The position numbers and the translations under genes were made by a program. A DNA stretch of 64,000 nt, taken from Salidesulfovibrio onnuriiensis (GTDB lineage Bacteria > Desulfobacterota > Desulfovibrionia > Desulfovibrionales > Desulfovibrionaceae). The DNA lies in NCBI RefSeq assembly GCF_008001235.1, contig NZ_CP040751.1, positions 2,773,001-2,837,000 on the forward strand. Reading direction: 5' to 3'. This document shows, piece after piece, positions 18,011-26,424 of the stretch (position 1 is its first letter; the number at the start of each line of letters is the position of its first letter). Below the pieces are notes generated by a model. That model made no database searches. It had not been told where the DNA came from and was given only the letters and a program-made list of their open reading frames with translations.

Positions 18011-18466
18011 ATGCTCAAAGCAAAAGACATCATGACCGCATCCCCCATTACCCTGACTCCGGAAACCGACATTGTGACCGCAGTGAAAACCCTGCTGGAC
18101 AACAAGATCAACGGAGTTCCCGTGCTTGAGGGCGAAAAGCTGGTGGGCGTCCTGACGCAAAGCGACCTGGTGGCCCAGCAGAAGGAACTGCAGCTACCCT
18201 CGTTCTTCACCCTGCTGGACGGCGTGTTCCCTCTGGCTTCCTACGAGGAGCTGGACAAGGAAATGCAAAAGATCTCCGCCATTGTGGTGGGCCAGGCCAT
18301 GACCAGCAATCCCACCTTTGTTTCCCCGGAAGCGGACCTGACCCAGATCGCCACCATCATGGCCGAGCAGAAGCTCTACACCCTGCCCGTGGTGAACGAA
18401 GGCAAACTCGTGGGCGTTGTGGGCAAGGAAGATGTGTTGCGCACCCTTGTGGAACAAGGACAATAG
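18011..18466 (+). CDS. Tandem CBS-domain protein
   Basis: A 151-residue protein made almost only of two CBS domains (about 1-60 and 90-150; each has the pattern of M-T-P/A followed by a V-x-E/G-KLVGV strand). Such stand-alone Bateman modules bind adenine nucleotides and act as energy sensors, but the partner here is unknown. It starts at ATG 18011 after AAGGAG, four bases past the nnr stop, so it is co-transcribed. Confidence 0.85.
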   Translation: MLKAKDIMTASPITLTPETDIVTAVKTLLDNKINGVPVLEGEKLVGVLTQSDLVAQQKELQLPSFFTLLDGVFPLASYEELDKEMQKISAIVVGQAMTSNPTFVSPEADLTQIATIMAEQKLYTLPVVNEGKLVGVVGKEDVLRTLVEQGQ

Positions 18467-18472
18467 TTTTCC

Positions 18473-18976
18473 ATGCTGAAGCTCCGCCTGAAAAACGCCG
18501 AATCCACCCTCGAATTGGGGAAAATACTGGCAAAAAGCATGGCGGAAGCCTCATTTCGACCGGCTGTGCTCTTGCAGGGCGACCTCGGCTCCGGTAAGAC
18601 CACTTTGATACGGGGGCTTGTGGAGGCCCTGCCCGGCGCGGAAAACGCGGAAGTGGCCAGCCCGAGCTTCAATATTTTCAACGTGTACCCCACAACCCCC
18701 CAAGTGGCCCATTTCGACCTCTACAGGCTGGAAGGAATGGAGCCGGACGACGCGCTTTTCGATTTTCTCGAAGACGGCGCAACCGTCACGGTCATCGAAT
18801 GGGCCCAGTTTCTCGGCCGGGAATACTGGCCGCAGGAGGCGCTGAGCCTGGAATGGTCCCCGGAGCGTAACGGCCGGGAACTCACCATAACAACCATTGG
18901 GAGCAAGGCCCGGGCGCTGCTGGAGTCCCTGACGCCTTTTCTCTCGGAATATACAACGGAATCGGATCTGACATGA
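18473..18976 (+). CDS. tsaE: tRNA t6A biosynthesis ATPase TsaE
   Basis: A 167-residue P-loop protein needed with TsaB, TsaC and TsaD for threonylcarbamoyl-adenosine at tRNA position 37. The Walker A is GDLGSGKTTLIRG (about residues 36-48), and SPSFNIFNVY and HFDLYRL follow as in the family. The stop overlaps the lysC start by four bases (ATGA). TrmO at 47.2 kb methylates the same nucleotide. Confidence 0.93.
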   Translation: MLKLRLKNAESTLELGKILAKSMAEASFRPAVLLQGDLGSGKTTLIRGLVEALPGAENAEVASPSFNIFNVYPTTPQVAHFDLYRLEGMEPDDALFDFLEDGATVTVIEWAQFLGREYWPQEALSLEWSPERNGRELTITTIGSKARALLESLTPFLSEYTTESDLT

Positions 18977-20211
18977 ACATCGTCGTACAGAAATTTGGTG
19001 GAACTTCCGTTGCCAATCTGGAATGCCAGAAGCAAGTCATGAAAAAGGTCCTTCGCCCCTACCGCGAAGGGAAGAAGGTCGTGGTGGTGCTTTCCGCCAT
19101 GGCCGGGGAAACCAACCGGCTCCTGGCGCTGGCCAAGGAATGGAGCGACAACCCGGACCCGGCCGAGGTGGATTCCCTGGTTTCCACCGGCGAACAGGTT
19201 TCCTGCGCCCTTTTCACCATGCTGCTCAAGCAACAGGGCGTGCGCGCGCGCTCGGTCCTGGGCTTCCAGGCCTTCATCCACACCGACTGCAGCTACGGCA
19301 AGGCCCGCATCGTGAATATCGACACCGACGAGCTCAAGAACATGCTTGAGGAAAACGACATCCTCGTGGTGGCGGGCTTCCAGGGCTGCGACGAGCAGCG
19401 CCGCATCACCACCCTGGGCCGTGGCGGCTCCGATACTTCCGCAGTGGCCATGGCCGCGGCCCTGGACGCCGAGGTCTGCGAAATTTATACCGATGTTCCC
19501 GGTGTCTTCACCACCGACCCCAACATCTGCAACGACGCCAAGAAAATGGACAGGATCTCCTACGACGAGATGCTGGAAATGGCCAGCATGGGCGCCAAAG
19601 TGTTGCAGATCAGGTCTGTCGAATTTGCTCAAAAATATAATGTCGACGTGCATGTGCGCTCCACTTTCACCGATGAAATGGGCACGCTCGTCACTCAGGA
19701 GGATATTGATATGGAATCCGTTCTCGTTTCCGGGGTCGCCTACGACAAGGATCAGGCCCGCGTCACCCTCGTCCACGTTCACGACGAGCCCGGCATTTCC
19801 GCCGCCATCTTCGTGCCCCTGGCCGAAAAGAAAGTCCTCGTGGACATGATCGTCCAGAACCCGAGCAAGAACGGCCGTACCGACATGACCTTCACCATCC
19901 CCAGGGCCGACCTTGAACAGACCCTCAAGGTGCTGGAAAGCCTACGATACGAAATAGGATACGAGGAGTTGCTATACGCTGAAAACGTCAGCAAAGTCTC
20001 GATTATCGGCGTCGGAATGAGAAATCATTCCGGCGTGGCATCAAGAGCTTTCAAAGCGCTGAGCGACGAGAACATCAACATTCTCATGATCAGCACCTCG
20101 GAGATCAAGGTTACCTGCCTCATAGAGGACAAATATACGGAACTCGCAGTCAGAACGCTGCACAAAGCCTTCGAACTTGAAGAAGGCGGGATGAAACCAG
20201 AGTCATCATGA
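18973..20211 (+). CDS. lysC: Aspartate kinase
   Basis: A 412-residue enzyme that phosphorylates aspartate, the first step to lysine, threonine and methionine. The N-terminal kinase domain has KFGGTSVANLE and TLGRGGSDTSAVAMA. Two C-terminal ACT domains (from about residue 260) bind the feedback amino acids. Start and stop both overlap neighbours by ATGA, so translation is coupled to tsaE and cimA. A strong internal ribosome-binding site could also give a separate beta subunit (see 19697-20211). Confidence 0.95.
   Translation: MNIVVQKFGGTSVANLECQKQVMKKVLRPYREGKKVVVVLSAMAGETNRLLALAKEWSDNPDPAEVDSLVSTGEQVSCALFTMLLKQQGVRARSVLGFQAFIHTDCSYGKARIVNIDTDELKNMLEENDILVVAGFQGCDEQRRITTLGRGGSDTSAVAMAAALDAEVCEIYTDVPGVFTTDPNICNDAKKMDRISYDEMLEMASMGAKVLQIRSVEFAQKYNVDVHVRSTFTDEMGTLVTQEDIDMESVLVSGVAYDKDQARVTLVHVHDEPGISAAIFVPLAEKKVLVDMIVQNPSKNGRTDMTFTIPRADLEQTLKVLESLRYEIGYEELLYAENVSKVSIIGVGMRNHSGVASRAFKALSDENINILMISTSEIKVTCLIEDKYTELAVRTLHKAFELEEGGMKPESS
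19697..20211 (+). other. Internal start in lysC: candidate beta subunit
   Basis: AGGAGG at 19697-19702 lies eight bases before an in-frame ATG at 19711 (codon 247), which would begin MESVLVSGVAYDKDQARV and yield 166 residues holding only the ACT domains. B. subtilis and C. glutamicum lysC genes make beta subunits from just such an in-frame internal start. Use of this start here is inference. Confidence 0.5.
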
Positions 20212-21809
20212 AAAAAGTAAGCATATACGACACCACACTGAGAGACGGCACCCAGGCGGAAGAACTGAACCTGACCATGGAAGACAAGGTCAGGATAGCA
20301 CACAAGCTCGACGAGCTGGGTGTCCACTACATCGAGGGAGGCTGGCCAGGCTCCAACCCCACGGACCACCACTTCTTCCAGGAAATCCAAAAACACTCCT
20401 TTCAGAATTCGACCATCACGGCCTTCGGGAGCACTTACAACCCGAAGGCCTCACCGGAAACAGACCGGATCTTCCAATCCCTGCTGGAATCCAAGGCCGA
20501 GGTCCTGACCATCTTCGGCAAGACCTGGGACCTGCACGCCACCCTGGCGCTGGGCATCGAGGAACAGCGCAACACGCAGATCATCCGCGAAAGCATCGCC
20601 TACCTCAAGCCACATGTCCGGGAAGTCTTCTTCGACGCCGAGCACTTTTTCGACGGATTCAAGGAAAACCCCGAATTTTCCCTGGCCTGCCTCCGGGCGG
20701 CCCACGAGGCCGGGGCGGACGTGCTGGTGCTCTGCGACACCAACGGCGGTTCGCTCCCCCGGGATATCTCGGAAATCATCCGGACCATCCGGGAAAAGCT
20801 GCCGGAGGCCGCCCTGGGCATCCATACCCACAACGACAGCGAGCTTGCCGTGGCCAACGCCCTGGAGGCGGTCCGCCAAGGCGCGCGTCACGTCCAGGGC
20901 ACCATCAACGGCTACGGCGAACGGTGCGGCAACGCCAACCTCTGCTCCATCATCCCCTGCCTGGAACTCAAGATGGGTCTGGAAGCCATCGGGGAGCAGA
21001 GAATGAAAAGCCTGGTGGAGGCCTCCCATTTCGTCAGCGAAATCGCAAACTTGCGCCCATTCCTGCGCCAGCCTTTCGTGGGGGCCTCGGCCTTTGCCCA
21101 CAAGGGAGGCGTGCATGTGAGCGCCGTGCGCAAGGATGCCCGAACCTATGAACACATCAAGCCCGAGGCAGTGGGCAACGTGCAGCGCATCCTGCTCTCG
21201 GACCTGGCCGGACGCAGCAACCTGCTGACCAAGGCCGAGCAGTTCGGCTACCCCCTGGACAAGGGCGATCCCCGCGTGGACCAGATCATGAAGGAGCTCA
21301 AGCTGCGCGAAAGCATGGGCTTCGAATACTCGGTCGCCGAGGCCTCCTTTGAGCTCATGTTCCATGAGGCCATCACAGGGAAAACAATCAATTACTTCAA
21401 ATTCCTGAACTTCTTCGTGGCGGACGCCAAGCGGGAGGAGGACGCGGAACCCACCTCCGAGGCCACCGTCATGGTGGAGGTCGAGGACCAGATCGAGCAC
21501 ACCGCCGCCACGGGCATGGGCCCGGTCAACGCCCTGGACCGCGCCCTGCGCAAGGCCCTGGAGCGATTCTACCCCAACCTGGCCGACGTCCGCCTGCTGG
21601 ACTTCAAGGTCCGCGTCCTGTCCGGCGCAGTGCGCGACACGGGCGGCACGGCCTCGTTTGTCCGGGTGCTCATCGAATCCGGCGACCAGTACAACCGCTG
21701 GACCACGGTGGGCGTTTCCCACAACATCATCGAGGCCAGCTGGCAGGCCGTGGTGGATTCCATCAACTTCAAGCTGCTCTGCGACGAAAAAAGGAAACTG
21801 ACGCAATGA
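20208..21809 (+). CDS. cimA: Citramalate synthase
   Basis: A 533-residue HMGL-like enzyme that condenses pyruvate and acetyl-CoA to (R)-citramalate, a threonine-independent route to 2-oxobutyrate and isoleucine. The N-terminus IYDTTLRDGTQAEELNLT with HTHNDSELAVAN and NGYGERCGNAN marks the catalytic domain; a LeuA-type regulatory domain fills the C-terminus. Length and the GWPGSNP motif favour CimA over LeuA. It overlaps lysC and the next gene by ATGA. Confidence 0.92.
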   Translation: MKKVSIYDTTLRDGTQAEELNLTMEDKVRIAHKLDELGVHYIEGGWPGSNPTDHHFFQEIQKHSFQNSTITAFGSTYNPKASPETDRIFQSLLESKAEVLTIFGKTWDLHATLALGIEEQRNTQIIRESIAYLKPHVREVFFDAEHFFDGFKENPEFSLACLRAAHEAGADVLVLCDTNGGSLPRDISEIIRTIREKLPEAALGIHTHNDSELAVANALEAVRQGARHVQGTINGYGERCGNANLCSIIPCLELKMGLEAIGEQRMKSLVEASHFVSEIANLRPFLRQPFVGASAFAHKGGVHVSAVRKDARTYEHIKPEAVGNVQRILLSDLAGRSNLLTKAEQFGYPLDKGDPRVDQIMKELKLRESMGFEYSVAEASFELMFHEAITGKTINYFKFLNFFVADAKREEDAEPTSEATVMVEVEDQIEHTAATGMGPVNALDRALRKALERFYPNLADVRLLDFKVRVLSGAVRDTGGTASFVRVLIESGDQYNRWTTVGVSHNIIEASWQAVVDSINFKLLCDEKRKLTQ

Positions 21810-22618
21810 CGAACTCCGCTCCGATACGCATCTCCATCCTCATGGACAATACGGCAGGCCCCGGCCTGGCCTGTGAATGGGGATTTTCCACCTCCATCAG
21901 GACCGGCAACGAGCTCTGGATATGGGATGCGGGCGCATCCCCGAAGTTCCTGGCCAATGCTGCGCTCATGGGCATTGATCCGCTCGAGGCGGCAGGCCTG
22001 GCCCTGAGCCACGGCCACTACGACCATACCGGCGGAATCCAGGCCTTCCGCGAGGCTGGCTACCAGGGTCCCGTCTTTGCCCATCCCGGCTGCACCAGGA
22101 AGCGTTACAGCGTCAAGGAGGCTGGGACCAAGTCCATCGGTCTGGCCTCGCCCCTGGGGGACTTCACGCCCGTGGCCGATACCGGAAAACTCAACGGCGT
22201 GATCACCATGATCACGGACATACCGAGGATTCCCGGCAACTACCAGGCCGTGAAGGGTTTCTCGTTCAGCCCGGACGAAAACATTCCCGACCCGGTGGAG
22301 GACGACGCCTTCCTGGCCATCGACACGCCCAAGGGCTGGGTCATCCAGCTGGGCTGCTGCCATAGCGGGGTCATGAACAGCCTGCTCTGCGCCCGCGAAC
22401 GCCTGGGCGTGGAACATATTCACGCGGTGCTGGGCGGCCTGCACCTCTACAACGCGGACACCGCGGCCATCGAGGAAAGCGCCGAGGCCTGCCGCATGTT
22501 CGGCGTGGAAAAACTGGCCGTGGGGCACTGCACCGGGGAAAAGGCTGCCAAGGCCCTCAAGGAGATGCTCGACTGCGAGGTCACGGACCTCCGGTCCGGC
22601 ATGCGGTTCGACTTCTAG
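21806..22618 (+). CDS. Metallo-beta-lactamase-fold hydrolase
   Basis: A 270-residue MBL-fold protein. The metal-binding HGHYDHTGG motif is at about residues 69-77, with further ligands in a GCCHSG stretch and a C-terminal GHCTG. The opening DNTAGPGLACEWGFS resembles MBL proteins annotated as dihydropterin-type aminobenzene phosphate synthases, but the substrate is unknown. It is the last gene of the pdxJ operon, overlapping cimA, and a terminator follows. Confidence 0.8.
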   Translation: MTNSAPIRISILMDNTAGPGLACEWGFSTSIRTGNELWIWDAGASPKFLANAALMGIDPLEAAGLALSHGHYDHTGGIQAFREAGYQGPVFAHPGCTRKRYSVKEAGTKSIGLASPLGDFTPVADTGKLNGVITMITDIPRIPGNYQAVKGFSFSPDENIPDPVEDDAFLAIDTPKGWVIQLGCCHSGVMNSLLCARERLGVEHIHAVLGGLHLYNADTAAIEESAEACRMFGVEKLAVGHCTGEKAAKALKEMLDCEVTDLRSGMRFDF

Positions 22619-22638
22619 CTCACAAAAGACATCCGCAA

Positions 22639-22673
22639 AAAAGCCCTGCTCCGCACACGGAACAGGGCTTTTT
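22639..22673. terminator. Bidirectional terminator, cimA operon / gap
   Basis: Stem AAAAGCCCTG (22639-22648) with CAGGGCTTTT (22663-22672) plus an inner TCCG/CGGA pairing; A and T runs flank both sides, so it can end both convergent units. Confidence 0.85.
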
Positions 22674-22693
22674 CATTATCTTTTCCCGAGAGA

Positions 22694-23674
22694 CTACATG
22701 GAAGCGACCTTCTTGACCAACCGCTTGAGCTGGTAGGTGAAGCTGGCTTCGTTGTCGTACCAAATGATAAGCTTGAGCTGGGTGCCGTCCAGCACCCGGG
22801 TCATGGGAGCATCGATGACTCCGCCGAAGGTGCAGCCGGTGTAGTCGATGGAGACCAATTGCTCTTCGGAATAACCCATGTGCTCATCGGCGGCGGCCTT
22901 GAGGGCTGCGTTGACTTCCTCGGCCGAGGTGGGCTTCTTCAGCTCACAGACGAGGTCCACCAGGGAGACGTTGGGGGTCGGCACGCGAATGGACATGCCG
23001 TCCAGCTTGCCGTCCAGTTCGGGCAAAACCAGGCCGACGGCCTTGGCGGCGCCAGTGGTGGTGGGCACCATGTTCACGCCGCAGGTGCGCCCCCGGCGCA
23101 TGTCCTTGTGGGTGCCGTCCAGCACGCGCTGGCTCATGGTATAGGCGTGCACCGTGGTCATGATGCCGTGCACGATGCCGAAATTATCGTTGATGACCTT
23201 GGCGGCCGGGGCCAGGCAGTTGGTGGTGCAGGAGGCATTGGAAATGACCTTGTGCTGGGCGGTCAGATCCTTGTCGTTGACGCCCATGACCACGGTGATG
23301 TCCGCGTCCTTGGCCGGGGCCGAGATGACCACCTTTTTGGCGCCGCACTCCATGTGCTTCTGACAGCTTGCCTGGTTGTTGAACTTGCCGGTGGATTCCA
23401 CCACCAGGTCACAGCCCATGTCGCCCCAGGTCCAATCGCCTTCGCCGTGACGAGTGACCACCACTTCCTTTCCGTTGATGCTGAATCCGTTGGCGGTGGG
23501 TTTCACGCCCGGGAAACGCCCGTGGACCGAGTCATATGCCAGCAGGTAGGCCAGGTCCTCATTGGAGGCTCGTGCGTTCACCGCCACCAGTTCCAGGTCC
23601 TTGTCGCCGGCGAGTATGCGCGTGAGATACCGTCCGATGCGTCCAAATCCATTGATACCAATTTTCGTAGCCAT
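22694..23674 (-). CDS. gap: Glyceraldehyde-3-phosphate dehydrogenase, variant
   Basis: A 326-residue GAPDH with catalytic Cys149 in SNASCTTNC and His176. It is a central glycolytic/gluconeogenic enzyme. Cofactor-specificity positions differ from NAD-specific enzymes: the usual N-D after the second strand is N-A-R (residues 33-35), and Pro188 of DGPHKD is Thr188 (DGTHKD). Both changes are of the type seen in NADP-accepting GAPDHs. The usual YDNEWGYS is YDNEASFT. ATG 23674 follows GGAGAGACAC. Confidence 0.93.
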   Translation of the reverse strand: MATKIGINGFGRIGRYLTRILAGDKDLELVAVNARASNEDLAYLLAYDSVHGRFPGVKPTANGFSINGKEVVVTRHGEGDWTWGDMGCDLVVESTGKFNNQASCQKHMECGAKKVVISAPAKDADITVVMGVNDKDLTAQHKVISNASCTTNCLAPAAKVINDNFGIVHGIMTTVHAYTMSQRVLDGTHKDMRRGRTCGVNMVPTTTGAAKAVGLVLPELDGKLDGMSIRVPTPNVSLVDLVCELKKPTSAEEVNAALKAAADEHMGYSEEQLVSIDYTGCTFGGVIDAPMTRVLDGTQLKLIIWYDNEASFTYQLKRLVKKVASM

Positions 23675-23712
23675 GTGTCTCTCCTTGGGGATTGGTTGGA
23701 TTCACATCCAAA

Positions 23713-23741
23713 TATAAAACCAAAGTTATCTGTTGGCGCAA
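23713..23741 (-). promoter_or_regulatory. Candidate gap promoter
   Basis: On the minus strand TTGCGC (23736-23741) is followed after 17 bases by TTTATA (23713-23718) in an AT-rich leader about 40 bases upstream of gap. Only a moderate match to the sigma-70 consensus. Confidence 0.35.
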
Positions 23742-23758
23742 GCTATTTTCACGCTTTT

Positions 23759-24514
23759 TCAGTAAAAATCACACGCTCCCAACAGATCAAGGGTTTCACG
23801 GTCCGTGAAATCGAACCGCAGGGGGGTCAGGGTGATGAACTTCTCGGTGAGCAGCGCGCGGTCGCGGTCCTCGCTGATCCGTTCTTTGGGGATCTCACCC
23901 TGGAGCCAGTAATAGGCTCTGCCTCGGGGGTCTTCCCGAACATCGTACCAGTCGCGATAGGACGCGCGAGTATGGGGGCACAGGCGCAGTCCTTTTGCCT
24001 CGCCGACGGGACAATCCGGGAAATTCAGGTTCATGACGCACTTTTTCGGCAGGCGATCCCACGGAATTTGGGGAATGAGATCGACGCAATACCGGGCCTG
24101 TTCGTCAACGTTTTGGGGGTTGAAGTTATCTAGGGACACGGCCATGGACGGAATGTGCATGAGCGCCCCTTCCGTGGCTGCGGAAACCGTGCCGGAATAC
24201 AGGATGTCGACGCCCACGTTGGCGCCGCTGTTGATTCCGGACAAAACCAGATCGGGCGTATGGCCCAGCAATGTGGACAACCCGAGCTTGACGCAATCCA
24301 CCGGGGTGCCGTAGACACCGTTTCCCACAAAACCGTCTTCCTGAAACGCCTTGACCTTCAAAGGCATGAACAGGGTTACGGCGTGCCCCACGGCGGATTG
24401 CTCCGTCACCGGGGCGAACACGTCGACGGTGTGGCCGGCATCAATGAGCGCGCGGTAGAGACCACGCAGGCCCACGGCCTGGATTCCATCATCGTTGGTC
24501 AGCAGTACTCTCAT
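23759..24514 (-). CDS. surE: 5'/3'-nucleotidase SurE
   Basis: A 251-residue metal-dependent phosphatase for nucleoside monophosphates, linked to stationary-phase survival. The metal-binding NDDG is at residues 7-10 (TNDDGIQAVGL), and SGINSGANVG is conserved. The start is ATG 24514 after AGGAGAACC; an in-frame ATG 11 codons upstream is rejected. It is upstream of gap with 84 bases between them. Confidence 0.93.
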   Translation of the reverse strand: MRVLLTNDDGIQAVGLRGLYRALIDAGHTVDVFAPVTEQSAVGHAVTLFMPLKVKAFQEDGFVGNGVYGTPVDCVKLGLSTLLGHTPDLVLSGINSGANVGVDILYSGTVSAATEGALMHIPSMAVSLDNFNPQNVDEQARYCVDLIPQIPWDRLPKKCVMNLNFPDCPVGEAKGLRLCPHTRASYRDWYDVREDPRGRAYYWLQGEIPKERISEDRDRALLTEKFITLTPLRFDFTDRETLDLLGACDFY

Positions 24515-24659
24515 GGTTCTCCTGTTTTTCCGGATTTGACAATCCATGTGAAATCAGGTTCATAACCTTGTAGCGGCAAATCATCCGATTTGCATCCTTT
24601 AACAGGACGTTACCAGATAACGGGCGGGATAATCCAACATCCGGCCAAGATCAAGCAAC

Positions 24660-25688
24660 GTGACACAGAAAATACAATATATTCGCGACTTGTCGCCTGG
24701 AAACCAGGTGAGCGACCTCTTCATCCTGTCAACGGCCAACATGGGCCAGTCACGGAACGGTCCGTACTGGAACGTGGCCTTCCAGGACGCAACCGGACAA
24801 TTGGAAGGAAAGATCTGGAGCCCCAAGAGCCTGGAATACCAATCGCTGGAGCCGGGAAAGATCGTCCTTGTCCACGGCACCGTGGAAAGCTACCGGGACA
24901 GGCTCCAGCTCAAGGTGGACCACCTGGATCTCAACCCGTCCACCAACGGCGGCCTCGACCTCGCGGACTTCATGCCCGCCAGCAAGGTGCCGCCCGCGCA
25001 GCTCATGGAAACCATCGAGGACCTCATCACCGAGCACATGAAGCACAAGCCGTGGAAGAAATTCTGCCGCAAGGTGCTGCGCAACGAGGAATACCATGAA
25101 CGGCTGCTCACGGCTCCGGGAGCCAAGACCGTGCACCACGCCTATGTGGGCGGCCTGCTGGAGCATAGCCTGTCCGTGGCCTGTCTGTGCATGTCCATCT
25201 GCGACAACTATCCGGACCTGGACCGCCAGACCCTGCTGGCCGGGGCCATCTTCCACGACCTGGGCAAGGCCTGGGAGCTTTCCGGCGGGCTGGTCAACGA
25301 CTATACCGACGAAGGCCGCCTCATGGGGCACATCCAGATCGGCATCGAAAAACTGGAACCGTTCCTGGCCAAGGCGCGGGACCTCGACCAGGGTCTCAAG
25401 CTGCATCTCAAGCATCTGATCACCAGCCATCACGGCGAGCACGAGTTCGGCTCCCCGGTGCGCCCCAAGACGCCCGAGGCCTTCATCCTGCACCATGCCG
25501 ACAACATGGACGCCAAGCTGAACATGATCCAGGCCGCCTACGAGGACATGGAGCAGGCCGGCCAAAGCTGGTCGCCCTACATGCGTTTCCTGGAACGCAA
25601 CATCTTCCGCCCCACCCCGACCCCGGACCCGAACAACAAGAACAGGAACAAGACGGAGAACCAATGTTTGTTACCTTTGAAGGCATAG
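24660..25688 (+). CDS. YhaM-like HD-domain 3'-5' exoribonuclease
   Basis: A 342-residue protein with an N-terminal OB fold (about 10-90, with LEGKIWSPKS) and an HD domain (about 150-285) that has VHHAYVGGLLEHSL, IFHDLGK and a late HHADNMDAKL. This order matches YhaM-type 3'-5' exonucleases. It starts with GTG at 24660 and the ribosome-binding site is weak. The C-terminus ends in a Pro/Asn/Lys-rich tail that overlaps tmk by 25 bases. Confidence 0.85.
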   Translation: MTQKIQYIRDLSPGNQVSDLFILSTANMGQSRNGPYWNVAFQDATGQLEGKIWSPKSLEYQSLEPGKIVLVHGTVESYRDRLQLKVDHLDLNPSTNGGLDLADFMPASKVPPAQLMETIEDLITEHMKHKPWKKFCRKVLRNEEYHERLLTAPGAKTVHHAYVGGLLEHSLSVACLCMSICDNYPDLDRQTLLAGAIFHDLGKAWELSGGLVNDYTDEGRLMGHIQIGIEKLEPFLAKARDLDQGLKLHLKHLITSHHGEHEFGSPVRPKTPEAFILHHADNMDAKLNMIQAAYEDMEQAGQSWSPYMRFLERNIFRPTPTPDPNNKNRNKTENQCLLPLKA

Positions 25689-26299
25689 AAGGCACCGGCA
25701 AGACCACCCAGATCACGAAACTCAAGGAATACTTCGAATCCATGGGACGCGAGGTCTTCCTGACGCTGGAGCCGGGCGGCAGCCGGATCGGCACCGAGCT
25801 GCGCAAAATGCTCCTTCATGTGGACAGCAAGGACATCACCTCCATCACCGAACTGTTCCTGTACCTGGCCGACCGCGCCCAGCACATCGCCCAGGTCATC
25901 AAGCCCGAGCTGGAAGCCGGGAAGGTGGTCATCTCCGACCGCTTTGCCGACTCCACGGTCTGCTACCAGGGCTATGGCCGGGGCCTGGACCCCAAGCTGC
26001 TCCACCAGCTGAACGAAGTGGCCGTGGACGGCTGCTGGCCCGACCTGACCATCCTGCTGGACATCGACGTGGAAGTGGGCCTCAAACGGGCCATGACCCG
26101 CAATATGCGCGACGGCAAGACCCAAGAGGAAGGCCGTTTCGAGCAGGAGCACCTCTCCTTCCACAGCCGGGTGCGCGAAGGCTACCTGACTTGGGCGGCA
26201 CTGAACCGGGACCGCATCAAGGTGGCGGACGCCTCCGGCACGCCCGACGAGGTCTTCGCCAACATCAAGCGCCTGGTTGACACCAAGCTGGCAGGTTAG
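25664..26299 (+). CDS. tmk: Thymidylate kinase
   Basis: A 211-residue kinase that converts dTMP to dTDP. The P-loop is FEGIEGTGKTTQ (residues 5-16), followed by LTLEPGGSRIGTELRK (DR/EP-type dTMP site) and SDRFADSTVCYQGYGRGL. The start is ATG 25664 after GGAGAACCA, inside the end of the yhaM-like gene, so translation is coupled. Much longer in-frame upstream codons belong to the overlapping gene. Confidence 0.95.
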   Translation: MFVTFEGIEGTGKTTQITKLKEYFESMGREVFLTLEPGGSRIGTELRKMLLHVDSKDITSITELFLYLADRAQHIAQVIKPELEAGKVVISDRFADSTVCYQGYGRGLDPKLLHQLNEVAVDGCWPDLTILLDIDVEVGLKRAMTRNMRDGKTQEEGRFEQEHLSFHSRVREGYLTWAALNRDRIKVADASGTPDEVFANIKRLVDTKLAG

Positions 26300-26424
26300 C
26301 CAGTCTCACGCGCCAGACCTTTTTCCCCGCAAGAAAATCCTATTATTTCCCGCCGAGTGTGGTAGGGTCGAACGCAGTTGATGGCAAAAACCGCTTCTGA
26401 CAACCTCTTGCACTTCAAGGAATA

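Noticed and set aside
16441-18210. Minus-strand open frame of 589 codons
   Set aside because: Antisense to nnr and the CBS gene, both confidently identified.
25187-25663. Upstream extension of tmk
   Set aside because: These codons are the yhaM-like gene read in another frame; tmk starts at 25664 after GGAGAACCA.
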